A program made the position numbers and the translations under genes. From Brassica napus (Eukaryota; Streptophyta; Magnoliopsida; Brassicales; Brassicaceae), in NCBI RefSeq assembly GCF_020379485.1, contig NW_026016676.1, positions 1-64,000 of the forward strand: a stretch of DNA of 64,000 nucleotides, read 5' to 3'. Of the stretch, positions 11,901 through 23,773 are shown piece by piece. The notes beneath the pieces were generated by a model that did no database searches, was not told the DNA's origin, and worked only from the letters and a program-made list of their open reading frames with translations. Position 1 is the stretch's first letter. Each line of letters starts with the position of its first letter.

Positions 11901-14796
11901 TGGACCATGAATCATCATATCTTTAACGACCTCATACAGTTCTGGTTCTTCCTTCTTGTTAGGAATCTCTGCAGAAATAATGTCGTCAATATCGGCTGTT
12001 GTAGGCTTCTTTAACTTCTTCATGAATAAGAGAATGTGAGCATGTGGTAAACCCCGTTTCTGGAACTCAACAGTGTACATAGCTGTAACAAAAAAAAACG
12101 TTTGTCACAATTTATATAAATTCAAACGTATGGAATTTTTATAAATATACAGATCAGACAGGTTTAACTTACATGACTGTGTCTCTCCCAATATATTTTT
12201 TTTGGTTAGAGTATCCATCAAAGAATCAAGTTTGATCTTGAAAATCCTACAGATAATGTCTGATCTGTCTTCAGCCTTTAGTTTCCTTGCCTTAACATAT
12301 CTTGTGATCTCTGGCCATTTGGGATTACATGTGAAAGTGATGAAAAAATCAGGGAATCCAAAATGCTTACATATTGCCATAGCATCCAAGTAACAATTCT
12401 TCATATATCTAGGACTCCCTACGAATGAAGCTGGTAATGTAAACTCAGTTCCTTGCTGATTCATATCCTCTTTTCCTGCGTTCTCAGACTCTTTAATAGA
12501 ATCATAGCTATCTGATCACAAAGAAGGCTGGTTCATCTTCAAATATCTTAAACGATTAGACTCAATCGTGGTGAAGGCATCCACCACAAACTGCTGAAAT
12601 AGCCTTCTAGAATGTAGGAGAGAATGAGATTCGTTCTTACGCTCGTGAAGGCGAAAAGCAAACCATTGCCTCATACTGATATTAGGCTTCTTTTGTTTTT
12701 TCGTCTTTTCTGTTGCTCCTTTCTTAATACCAAGTCTGAATTTATCTTCACCAAATGTAAACAAAAGAGGATACTGAAGTGCAAGATAGGAAGCATGAAT
12801 CTCGTTTATTCTCAGTAGTTTTCCTGAACTTTTTTGTAGAACAATATCCCTTCTGTCCATATCAAGACTAAAATCTCCAGGAATCAGCGCAGCAACCTCT
12901 GAAGCTGTGGGTGTGTTATATGTCCTTCCATCCTTTAACCTCTCACTAACAATCCTCATATGAAAAGAGTTCTCAGGATCTGTGTTGAAGCGGTCCCTTG
13001 CTGATCTAAACTTTTTAACATATGGATTGACTTCATTCAACATCTTCATCAAAGTCTCTATAATATCTTTTCTGAGATGATCCTTTTTCTTGACTTGAAT
13101 TTTCTGTTTACCCAGGCTAACATAAAATATAAAAAGAGACAATGTTAGTAATCGTACTACTATTAAAAGCACAGTTTCCGAGTAATACAAAACATTATAC
13201 CTTAAACATTTTGCTCTGTTTTCAACTTCATTCTCCGTATCAACTATATATAGCTGTCCAAACTTTGGTGTACCTCCCTCAGGTGGTGTGATACCAGCAC
13301 CCAATAAATGATAATTTTCTCCTTGAAGCTGAAACATATCAGGGCCTCTACCTTTTTTCAGAGACCTCTCTACTCTTCCACCAAGAGAAGTGAAGGAAAA
13401 AACCATATTGTAGGGCCTTATATGTTTTTGAAAATGTCTGCTTCTTGGATCATCTCCTTGCAAGAGATTTTTTAAGACTGTTGGTGGTTCCTTCAACAAC
13501 GGCAATTTCACTTGTCCTTGCATACAACATAATGAAAATGTAGGATTCTTTGCGTTTCTCTCGCTTGTTTAGCCGTTCTCCATACCACATGATAGCACCA
13601 CAATGAGAACAGTTGTAGTCTGGATCACCTTCATCTAAGTAGTCTAAATATGAGACATCAAAATAGAAACACGTAAATAAGAGTATAGGAACATAAAACA
13701 TGTTATTGAATGAAGAAAACAAACAAAACCAATACCGTTTTCAGTATAATACTTTTCGTAAGATGGTTTTGGCGCCTTTACAACACCAACAGTGTGAGCC
13801 GATTCCAATGCCACTCTCTCTTTATCGTTTGGCTCAACCTCTGGCTCAAAATCCATAGGATCATCTAAATCAGAGTCTTCATTTTCTGTATCAGTATTCT
13901 CTAGAGAAGAACATTCAAAGACTTGCTGGCTATCTGTATCAATGATCCCTGCGAAAAAATACTCTTATATTATCACTCAGCTCAGTCCATTAAAAACACG
14001 ACTGTTTTCAAGATTTGGTTACCTCCAAACAAATCAGTTCCGACCAGTCCATCTTCTTCTTCTATGGACTGAGCTGACGCATCGAAGTTATCTGATGATG
14101 AACTGCGTTGTTTTTTCCTCAGATGTGCTGTATTAGTAATGTCTTTCAATACATTACTTGAACTTCTGGTTTGATGGCAAGCCTTAGTTTTCATAGATTT
14201 GAAACTCCTCTTTTGTAGATCCTCTGTTATAATATCAAAAAAGGTTAAAATGATTATGAAAAATGAGCAGGTTAGAATATATTATATATTTATATATATA
14301 CACAGTAAAAAAAGGATGAGGACTTACTTGATAATGAGGTTAAGCAGCTGCTAAACACCGGGGTGTCATTCACTTGGTCTTTTAACTTTTCTAGACCTTT
14401 GAAACATTAGAAAATAAAAAACATTTTTTATATCTTGTTCATTGTACATGATGATACTTAATAGTTCCTTTTAGATGAATGATTTACCAAGGATACATCT
14501 TCTTTTATTTAAAGGTGTTTGTGGTGAAAGCTTGCTTATTTGTTGATATGGAGGAATAGTGTAGCTTGGAACTTTATGATTCTCAATATTTTCGAAGAGT
14601 CTATAGTAGATAGAACTTATAGAAATCGGCTGGTTTGAGATGGGATTAGAAAACCTCTGAATCTCTTCAAGGTTAGGCATATCATTGACAATCATCGTTT
14701 TTTCTTTATCTTTTCCAGTGACTAATCCCTGAAATTCTCCTCTCTTGCGATTCATCTCTTGAGTATGAGGATGAAGGAATGTTCCTTCCACGGCAT
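8906..14796 (-). pseudogene. Helitron RepHel protein (HUH replication initiator fused to Pif1-type helicase), lightly damaged
   Basis: It nicks and joins transposon ends (Rep) and unwinds DNA 5'-3' (Pif1 family). Exons placed by splice sites: 14488-14796, 14328-14396, 14023-14223, 13736-13948, 13201-13643, 12173-13116, 11485-12082, 10745-11400, 9562-10638 and 8906-9480. Order of domains: acidic N-terminus; zinc-finger-like NCSHCGAIMWYGERL; Helitron N-domain; DFFITFTCNPKWPEI (Rep motif 1); [15 protein letters not shown] (HUH motif HAH); [13 protein letters not shown] (two catalytic Tyr, spaced as in Helitrons). The helicase then has GFGGTGKT (Walker A), IIWDEAPM (Walker B), GGDFRQVLPV, and near the C-terminus INKSQGQ and YVAVSRV. 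Lesions: TGA at 12516-12518 (probably from CGA) and a frameshift near 13555. The first-exon start is uncertain: the ATG at 14794-14796 is out of frame with the longest reading, which opens at GTG 14791. Confidence 0.9.
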
Positions 14797-15489
14797 TTAT
14801 TCAGAAAGATTTTTTTGGAAGATTGGATTAGCTTACTATGAGATTTGCATATATTCAGGTAATCTCCTATTTTTCTGGTCCCAATTTATGATTGACAATA
14901 TATAAATTGCTTAAATGTAGGATAATAGTTAAAATAAGGAAGTTTAATCCAGGAATTATTTTATTCAAACATCTGTAACATTCAATGTTATTCACTATAT
15001 AACATTTATATTAGTAAGATTGATATGGCCTTTTTTAGTAAAATTAATTCTCAAGACATTTATTCGTTCTAAAAACATTTATGGTGTACTGGAATCACAG
15101 ATCCGATGACAAACAATGATGGAGCAGGTTCGAACATTCATACTCTTATAGACAGGTAAACTCTTCTAACCAAACTTATTACCCTTTAGAAATACGATTG
15201 TTAGTATAGTTTTACTTTAGTTTCTATATGAGTTGATTGGTTAGTTAGGCTCTTGTTTTGATTAGTAATAAGTAATTTCATGTTATTGTCTTAAACATTA
15301 ATTTTGAAAGAATGCATAAAAATGACATAAAAACCCAGCTTATTATTAAATAAAGAAAATTAAAATAACACAATAAAATATAAAAAAACAAACCCTCGAA
15401 TTCAAAGTACGGAATAAATCAAAGCATTAAAAAATAAAACCAAAATAAGCGAAAGGAGTTTGATATCGGATAGAAACTTGATCTTCAGC
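14797..15489. other. spacer between RepHel and the RPA-like gene of the Helitron
   Basis: AT-rich, no reading frame of note. It should contain the RepHel promoter, but no convincing core element was found. Confidence 0.5.
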
Positions 15490-17844
15490 CTAATCATTCT
15501 TGATCTTCTCTTCTTTGATTATCTTGGTGCATTGTTTCTTGGAAGAAGATGTTAGGTCCTGTAGGTCACAATCATCATCCTTGCGCTTTGTTATAGGAGT
15601 TGGACACTCATCAGAGGAAATTTGATCCAACATCATGGCCTAAATCAATTTAAATTTCAAGGATTCGTTAGACACTATCATAAAGCACACACTAATAACA
15701 AATGTAAAGCATAAATTAGATAAAAAATATACTTACAGATCCAGATGACATGGTAGAAGAAGTTGTGACAATATCAGAATTAGATTGAGAGTCAGTCTGG
15801 ATAGTAAGAACTTTATCTCCAGAACAAACCTCTAAAACAACAAAAGTGTCGGATCCATTTGTGACATTGTCTTAGGATATGGAAATACCAAAACAGAAAG
15901 ACTTGCCGACCAAACTAAGAATAGGTTCTGGTAGTATATCTGGATCTTCAATCTGAAATAAAGTAGAAATATATGGGGGTTAAATCTAAACTATTATTGT
16001 AGAGAAAAGTAACTGCAAAACACAAATTTATATAAAAATATATACCTCCTCATATGAGCCATCCCATAATTCTTCAGCATCCACTCCAACGATGGACTTA
16101 CCAACAGAGCCTAGCAACATCACATTACATGTTGCAGAGTCATCTTTCACAACCAGATGTAGCTTGAATCTAAAAAAAAAAAAAATCGGATATAGTAAAA
16201 ATACTTTGATCTTGCTAAATATTTGAACTCTCAACAATTAGTTTAAGTAAAGTTAATCACTTACTTGGGTCCAACAGTATTGATATTAGAACGACATAGT
16301 TCACAACGAAACAAAGGCTTATCTTTTTTTGTCATCCTTCCATAATCAACTTTAGGAATCTTAAGGACACGTTTTTGGTGCCGGTTACAATCAATGTAGA
16401 ACCAAGACCAATCTGTATCTATAGCTTCAATAGTACATATGATTTTGCAAATCTCCACCTAAATATTTTATAAAATTATGAGCGGATTTTTATTCAAATG
16501 TTCATAACCATAAAGCAAAACAATTACATTCGGAAAAAAGGTTAGATGTACCTGATTGGCCTCAGCGACTTCTGCAATTGTTTTGATCTCAGCATCATTC
16601 CAGTTATACAAAATTCTTTTACCATCCTTCTTTCCAGACGGTTTTGGGACCAAAGCAACAGAGAGATCATCATTTGACAGCCTTAAATGCATTTCAATTT
16701 GGACATTTAAAAATTAGTTTTATAAGATAGGCATGTAATAATATATAAATCATAATCATAACATAAGCAAAACCTTTGAGTTATATTAGAAACTTCAGGG
16801 ATCATTGCATTCAGGAACAGTCGTGTCGCATCAAAAGCATTAGTGATTTGCAGCTCTCCTATAAAACATTAAACATAGGCTTTGAATTCAATCATACAAA
16901 AAATAAATTAATCAACTAATGTTATAAGAGTCAAAACAAATACCTCTAAATTCCTTGATTTTTGCAAACCTGATCAAACAAATAATTGTTTGATCCTTTC
17001 CGTGACCAGAAAACGGTTCAAGTTGCTCAGCATATGTTCCCCACAGACAGCATGCAAGATTGTTTCCTCTAACAATATCAAAGAATGATATTTAGTAAAA
17101 GAAGATAACAAAATAAAGTGTATAAGCTAACAAAAACAAAATGTTTTGAAACTAACTCTGCATCAACTAAGCGAAACAGAACCCTCTTTCTGTCTTCGCC
17201 AGAAACTTGTACAGTCTGTACATCACCAAGGTCATGAATTCTTCCTATCACGTCTGTGAGATAACAAATAGAAACATAGGTAACGATGTATATCAAACGC
17301 ATGTCAGTATAGTTTTAAAACAATATGAATATAACATAAACAGAGATTACCAATGAGAAAAGCTTGTTTTTTTGTTCCATTCTCAATTTCTTCATAATTA
17401 GCAAGCGATATGAAAACTCTATCATCAACTAAATCCGATCTTGATAGCACAGCGTCTTCTGCTATAACCATCTTGTATTTGTAGTTGGTTGTTCGATATT
17501 GACCACCAGCTGGAGTCACGGTAACATATTCAATAACTCCCCAAGAATCTATAGGTAAGACACGTTGAATCCGTTGCATGAGAGATCGTTTGCTAGTAGC
17601 ATGGATCTTGTTACCCTAACAAAAACACAGTCATATTAGTTAGATTCATGACATTAGTAATACAATGAAAGGAAGAAACGTGTGTTACAAAACTTACCCA
17701 TTGATCTGCTAACACCATCTCGAAAGTATCACCTGCAAAAGGTGTGTTTTGCTTCCACGAATGTAAACATTTCACTTGAATTCTCCAGTTGTCTTTGAAT
17801 GGCCTGAGTTTTGTGAGAGGAACAAATGTCGTTAGCTTAGACAT
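15490..17844 (-). pseudogene. RPA70-like single-stranded DNA-binding protein of the Helitron, one internal stop
   Basis: Homologue of the large subunit of replication protein A, often carried by plant Helitrons and presumed to protect single-stranded intermediates. Exons placed by GT/AG: 17698-17844 (start MSKLTTFVPL), 17351-17615, 17157-17253, 16944-17068, 16774-16858, 16552-16681, 16265-16458, 16046-16169, then 15952 leftwards, and a final exon ending TAG at 15490. Recognisable parts are the N-terminal OB-fold phrase LRPFKDNWRIQVKCLHSW, a middle OB fold (VIGRIHDLGDVQTV; LACCLWGTYAEQLEPF), and a C-terminal domain with CNRHQKRV and FRCELCRSN, a reduced zinc-finger region. A TAA at 15872-15874 interrupts the last ~100 residues after FCFGISIS. 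The frame is open again after it, so the lesion is a single substitution or a natural shortening. Confidence 0.85.
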
Positions 17845-17902
17845 AATGAGGTTTTTTTGTATTCTTTGATTTGATATGATTTCGATGCAACTTGAGGAGT
17901 AT

Positions 17903-17912
17903 GTATATATAG
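17903..17912 (-). promoter_or_regulatory. TATA box of the Helitron RPA-like gene
   Basis: CTATATATAC on the minus strand, about 60 bp upstream of the ATG at 17844. This implies a very short leader. It is the best core promoter candidate in the Helitron. Confidence 0.55.
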
Positions 17913-18516
17913 TTGGCATATCAAAAGGGATCCCATTAGGTTAATCGCGTAATAATTAAATGGTAAATTTTGGTAGTTATAATTTAAACGCAGAATCAAT
18001 GGCAAAATCTTTGTAAAATTATTTAATGTACATTCATAATTTTTTTATCTAATAGGAAAAAGAGAATATTCGATCTTTAAAGATAAGAATTACTTGGTAA
18101 CCAAGTTTTTGAAAAGATAATTATTTGATTTCGTTAGTTATATTGATTCCTTTTTTAAATGCTGACTGCGTAGAATTAGGAAAAAATATTCTGTGTTGAT
18201 TTTTTTTTAAATATCGTAAATGTAGGAATGGTTTTAGGAATGGTTTGTACTATGGAAGGAAAGAAGTTGAAGAGGTTACGATAGTTTAAATTAAAATCTA
18301 TTTAATATACGCATATACCTAAATAAGTATGTTTGGGCCATTTCGAAATTGTAAGCCCAGAATAATATAAGGTTTGTTTAGTTGTAATGTATCAACGAAT
18401 TAAGAAGAAAAAGAGAGTAAGTAAAACGACATAGTTTAAACAGTGGCATATGGATGTAATATTTGTGCAACTTTAAGGAGTAAGTATTATTTGTACTTCT
18501 GCCTTAATAGTTTAGA

Positions 18517-19012
18517 TGATTGACCTTAACAATTTGTAAATTGAAAATTGAAGCTGTTAATGGAGAGTTTTTCCGATTTAAAAAAGGCTAAAATTTTTTA
18601 TCAGTAAACTCTTATTTGTAATTGTGAAACTATGTTTTGTGGGATCCCTTGGTTCGTTTTGGAGTATTTTTTTAGTGTTAACAAAAAAACATATCTTTAT
18701 CATGGCAGTCACAGGTCCATGTAGTAAGACAAAACCTAAGATTCCAACCGGAAAATTCCAACCCTAAAAGGCAATCTAATTTTCAATGTACAATAGCATA
18801 ATGGGAAATATTAATAGAAAGTTTAAGCATATTTAAGTCTCTCTCTTTCTCTGTCTTGATCGATCTTCTCTGTCTCTCTCTAAACCCCACTAGGGTTATG
18901 GGAACTCACGTCCTTGTTTAATGCGAATTATGACTCCTCAAAGCCCAGCATTACCACGATCCTCAAATCACTTCTTAGCCTAAATTACCATTTGACCATT
19001 TTACTTGAAGTC
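18517..19012. other. intergenic stretch with CT-rich leader-like patch
   Basis: No gene recognised. 18835-18900 is CT-rich and followed by an ACTAGGGTTATGG phrase, like a plant 5' leader, but no coding continuation is visible. Confidence 0.4.
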
Positions 19013-19601
19013 TAGGTTTGGGCAAAAAAACCAGAACCAAAGATCTGAATCGGAATCAAATCAAAATACCTCAAACCAATACTAGACATACATCTTCAAA
19101 TATTCTTACATCTGAAATAATCAAACGAAACCGAGAACCAACGAGTACCTGGCGAATATATAAAATAAAAATTACATATACAGATAACCTAACTACATAT
19201 ATATTTATAATTTGAAAATTTATTAAAGTATTCAAAAATGTTTGAAGAAAATTAAATTATTATAAAGTATTCAAACTATTCAAAAGTATCTGAAATTATG
19301 ACGATATTAAAATATCCAAATATCCCAAAAATTATCTGAATCATTTTAACTATTTGATATTTTATTCAAAAATACTCGATATTTAACATGAACGACCCAA
19401 ACAATCCAAAAAAAAAACAGAACCGAAAACAAATGAGAATTGCAATTTTTGTATTTTCTAGTTTCTAGTTTTACTATCCGAACCGAATCTGACTGAAAAT
19501 AGGTCAGATAATAAATGGATCTGTTAACCATCTATCTGAACTACCCGATATCCAAAATACTCGAACCTAACCAAGCCGAAACCAAAAATATCCATGTCTA
19601 G
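19013..19601. mobile_element. hAT-like dispersed element
   Basis: Starts TAGGTTTGGGCAAAAAAACC and ends ...AAAAATATCCATGTCTA, whose complement begins TAGACATGGAT. These ends resemble hAT termini. The interior is made of repeated AACCGAA/CAAATATCC phrases. No clear target duplication, so the limits are approximate. Confidence 0.4.
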
Positions 19602-19613
19602 TAATGTCTATAT

Positions 19614-19653
19614 ATCTACCTCTCTTGTGTTCAAAAAAAAAATCTACCTCTCT
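19614..19653 (+). mobile_element. micro-insertion: TGTGTTC(A)9 stub with 12-bp target duplication
   Basis: ATCTACCTCTCT at 19614-19625 is repeated at 19642-19653. The 16 bases between them are TGTGTTCAAAAAAAAA. Confidence 0.75.
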
Positions 19654-19704
19654 ACTTTACTTGCATATCTATCCATTAATGCATGTTTAAGCATACGTGT
19701 ATGT

Positions 19705-20176
19705 ATCTAATCTATTAAAACTGAAGTACAAAATAATATTTATCTTTTATAAGTACTTTTTCACTCATCTGAAATACTTCATTAATTGTATTTACCATAG
19801 TAATTTGATGTCATTTGTTTTATGTATTAACCATAATAATTTTACGTGTATTAATAAAATTACTTCATTAGTGACAAGAATTCAAACCGGCTGACAAAAT
19901 TATTTTTATTTGTTTGCATAATTAGTTAGACATTGACATTCGAGTATACGTTCGGATACATATCGATTTTTACGGGTATCGGATTTTTGAGTTTTAAAAT
20001 TAAACTATGTTCAGATATTATAACTTTTTGGATAGGATTCGATTTGAATTCTTATGGGTCTGGGTAAGTTTTAACGAACCTAAAAATATCGAAATAATCT
20101 ATATATTTAAAAATGTCACTAACCAATTTATGAAGACGTAAAAACCAACATGCACGGACGTACGGGTCAAGTCTAG
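19705..20176 (+). mobile_element. short non-autonomous Helitron (472 bp)
   Basis: 5' TCTAATCTATTAAAACTGAA preceded by A (19704). 3' GCACGGACGTACGGGTCAAG then TCTAG, followed by T (20177). The 5' end matches the 12.2-kb Helitron, so that element could mobilise it in trans. Confidence 0.8.
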
Positions 20177-21446
20177 TATAAATTAACAAAAATACAGCAA
20201 ATGAGTTGTAAAGAAGCGATGTTATTGTACATCCCCGAATTATCTCATCTGCATGTAATATAATAAGAGCAAACTTATTAATTAGTATGAAAATCATGGA
20301 ACGAGGTACAGTTAAAGTAACAGCTCGTTCAAATAAAAAAAATTGCATTAAGAGGTGTCGAAGATATATATTTTGTATCTTCGTCATTCGTCAAGATGTT
20401 AATACAGTATATAAAAAAATAAAAATAAACATATGGTAGAATTGGTGGGGCAATTGGTTTTTGTCTCCCCGAGTAAAAGTTTGTTGACCGCATAATCGGT
20501 CTGCACACCCGTCAAAAGAAAGAGTCCTTATTGATTAATTAAATTCAAGCTAAACTTAAACATTATATTCAAGTTTAAAGTTATTGTTAATTGTGTCTTT
20601 TGCACACTAGGAGATTGTGTTGGGGTAGGAGTCCGCCCTTTTGTTTAATCGCATGCCTTTGTACATGTCTTCCATTAACAATTTAACATCAATCTTACAG
20701 ATTTATTATCCGCGTATTTTAAATGTACATGTGAATATATATAAGTATGTGCACCAAACTTGATTTCACATGTGAAATTTGTTATGGCACAAACACATTT
20801 TAGTAATCAATTTGTAGTAGTATGTTTTAAAATGTTGATCATGTTATACTTAGTCAAGCAACTATGAAGAAAAACCAGGTATATCATGTACCCAAATTAT
20901 TGTATATTCATGTATAGTTTTTTCCTAAAACGTATCTGCTTTACGTTGTCACAATATAACCAAAATTAATCTTCATCGTGCGGCTTCAATTAATTCTACC
21001 ACGATATTAACTGGAACTGAAATATATTGACGTTTTAATTAATTTCGGAAAATCGATTCAAATGTTTTTTTTTGTAGCTGAAAATCGATTCAAATGTTAC
21101 TAACACAAAAAAACATAAAAGAAGATGACAGGCTCAAAAATATAAAAAGCTACTGGAATAAAATTCTTTAATACTAGCACATGTCACGTGATACAAACAA
21201 AAACAACAAATAATTTTATCATTTCAAATTTTAATTTAAATACTACATATATACTAAAATCCAGCAGGTGTAGGTCTGCTACATGGAAAGTTCTTATTCC
21301 ACTTTTAGATCTTGCCATATCCTTCTCTTACTTTTATTATTTAGTTAAATAAAATTAACAATCAATTTGTAAATGTTCACGAGGGTACTACGAGTGAAAA
21401 TGAAAATTTAAAAGAAAACTTTCTTTCAGACTGAACCACTCATAGT
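20177..21446. other. AT-rich intergenic stretch
   Basis: No gene recognised. Contains a micro-insertion (21048-21098). Confidence 0.5.
21048..21098 (-). mobile_element. micro-insertion: AGCTAC(A)n stub with 17-19-bp target duplication
   Basis: GAAAATCGATTCAAATGTT at 21048-21066 is repeated at 21080-21098. The 13 bases between them are TTTTTTTGTAGCT, which on the minus strand reads as AGCTAC plus an A tail. Confidence 0.8.
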
Positions 21447-22790
21447 TTTTTTTTTTTTTTTTTTAACTCAACATCAACTTTATATTCACCAAATAAGGGT
21501 ACAAAGCTTTTACACCACACAAGTGTTTAAAACCTCACTTACAAACAAAGAGATTTAGTAACATCTAAGATCACTGCTTGGATCCTACACTACCAAATGC
21601 AATTCTTTGTTGTAATTTCCCCCAGTGAACACAAACTCCTTCCAAGACACAGAAGAAGCCGGTTCTTAAACCACCTAATTAGACCCCACGAGACGAGAGC
21701 TTTATGCCCCTTAGATGACAAGCACTATCCAAGGACCAATATTGAACCATAGCATTGATCTCTATATGATAAGATTGGGGCACATGAACAACACTCCTCA
21801 TCTTTCGATGCATTCCTTGAATAGATGTGTCACCACCGGTTTGAAAAACTCCGCTCCTAAGCCAAAAAACGGAACAGTTCCGTACTGACAGGCTGGTCGT
21901 ATAAATAATACCTTGAAGCGCTAGGATGGAATTGAGTTGTCAGGTTCTGAACCGCAGTCAGGACCAGTAAAGCTCCAGAACTATTAGCCTCCATATAATG
22001 TGATTTCAGCACATGGACTAACATTAACTCACCTAAGGGCGCATACCGACCGCAAATCCATCCCTTCAGTCACACCATCCCGACCTTAAGCCTAAAGCCG
22101 AACGTGACTGTCCGGAATGAAAAGTGGGCCTTGACATCAACTAAACGGAACGAGGACTCCACATCGCAGCTTGAAAGAGAGTAGAGATCGAAAATTGGAC
22201 CAGTCACAAGCTGAACCGTCGCCATTGGAGCACTTCTCCACCGCGTGTCTCCGGCAAGGACCTCTTCTCCGAAGGATAAGTCCATCGTTGAGATCCAATC
22301 CGCGCGTCAATCTCAGAGATCGGAACCTCTTTCGCTGCCAGTCGTATTCTTCCTTCTACAGTCACACCGCCGCCGGGGAAAGGTAGATCCATGGTGGAAG
22401 AACTGTCACGCCTCGTCACGCGCCGACATCAAACAGCTTTAACGGGAGATCTCCAAAAGGGAAAACTGGATCTGGTTAAAGCTGAAACCCTAAACGCCGA
22501 CTCTCGTCTCTGCCGTGTCGCCTAAGGTCTCACCGCCCCTCCATTAAAAGTCCGAAGTCGTCTCCATCCGTCGCTAAGCGAGTTTCTGGAGTGACCACGA
22601 CAGCACAGAGCGACAAGAATCTTGACCCAGGAGAGATGGAAAGGACGAAAGCAAAAGAAAAAATGAGGAAAGGGAGAAGGCGTGACGCCTCCGGTGCCGC
22701 TTGCACGGCCACCGGAGCTTAGAGGTGTTTCACGAGCGGCGTCTACACGAGAGAGAATGAGAGCTTTTTTCTCTCTGCAGACCTTTCTTC
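21447..22790 (-). mobile_element. poly(A)-tailed retroposon-like element, family unknown
   Basis: A T run at about 21449-21466 is a poly(A) tail on the minus strand. The body runs to about 22790 and is much richer in GC than its surroundings, with a GA-rich start (GCAGAGAGAAAAAAGCTCTC) and a leader-like 5' half. Several overlapping short frames exist on both strands but none resembles a known protein. This fits a non-coding retroposon such as the Sadhu class or the 5' part of a LINE. Target duplications were not found. Confidence 0.5.
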
Positions 22791-22868
22791 AAAATGTTAC
22801 AAAACAAAAAGTTTACCAGACGTAGAGTTTAAATCCAGATAAATAATCAGATGACCAAATAACAATCT

Positions 22869-23742
22869 TCTATACTATTAAAAATTAATAGAAGATTCTT
22901 TTTTGAGGTACCCTCCTATTTCAGAAGTATTTACAATTCTCTGCCACTGAGTTGTTTTCAATCTATGCTTTTAATCAAATGCTTTTATTTTGTTATAGTA
23001 AATCGCAGATCATCTCCTACTTTTGTGTGATCTTTTTCCACTTCTTTTTTTAATTAACCATGTGTAATTATACAATAGATATATTTTTTCTATAACTGGT
23101 CGCATGATATATATCAAAAGTTTTGAACCTTTGTTTCAAAGGGGTAATTAAGGTAAAAGAATCAAATGATCATTGAAAATTGTGGTCACACAATACCTAA
23201 CAAGTTCCTTGAACTACAATATATTATACACGACTCTGTCAACTGTTTTTTCTTTGTTTGTTTGGTTTTGGATTAAAGTATTTACTTTGACTATAATCTA
23301 AGTGCTACAAGAATTCGGTTATGTGCAAGCTCAAACACTAACAATTGCTTATTCATATACACGAAACCATAAACTACCTATCATATCTTTTTAATTCATT
23401 ACTTTATTTAATAATGTTCAGTAAAATTTGTTTAACAGTTGGGTATAAAAATATCATATTATGAATAAACTTTCGTATAAAAATTACAATATTCGATAAA
23501 GTAACAAGATTAACTAAATGATTTTATTGTTGTAACTTAATAGATATCAAAATTCAAAATAATAGATTGTTGTAACTTAATATATCTCGCATAATGTATA
23601 TTCTTAGAATATTCTTTAATTATACTCGGTTTTAATGTGTTGTCTATACTATTAAAACATAAGATTTTTTTGTTTTAAGTCACTTTCTGTTTCAACAATA
23701 TTTACAAGTCTTTACCAGTGGGTTATTTGTAAGCTATGATTT

Positions 23743-23773
<31 letters not shown>

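Larger units (their letters stand above)
6300..18516 (-). mobile_element. near-complete protein-coding Helitron (12.2 kb)
   Basis: Rolling-circle transposon read on the minus strand. The 5' end at 18516 is TCTAAACTATTAAGGCAGAA, followed by GTACAAATAATACTTAC. It closely matches the 5' ends of the short Helitrons at 19705 and 32802. The 3' end at 6300 is CTAG, preceded by a GC palindrome (CCCGCGCGGG, 6319-6328). The host bases are A before the 5' end (18517) and T after the 3' end (6299), the standard A|T site without duplication. It carries an RPA-like gene (17844 to 15490) and RepHel (14796 to 8906) in one orientation. It also holds a 2.6-kb 3' region with a 130-bp repeat and sequence resembling a plus-strand promoter. 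RepHel has one nonsense codon and one frameshift, and the RPA gene has one nonsense codon. Confidence 0.88.

Noticed and set aside
22070..22712. Several overlapping 60-74-residue frames
   Set aside because: Found on both strands of the GC-rich retroposon, mutually overlapping, none like a known protein.
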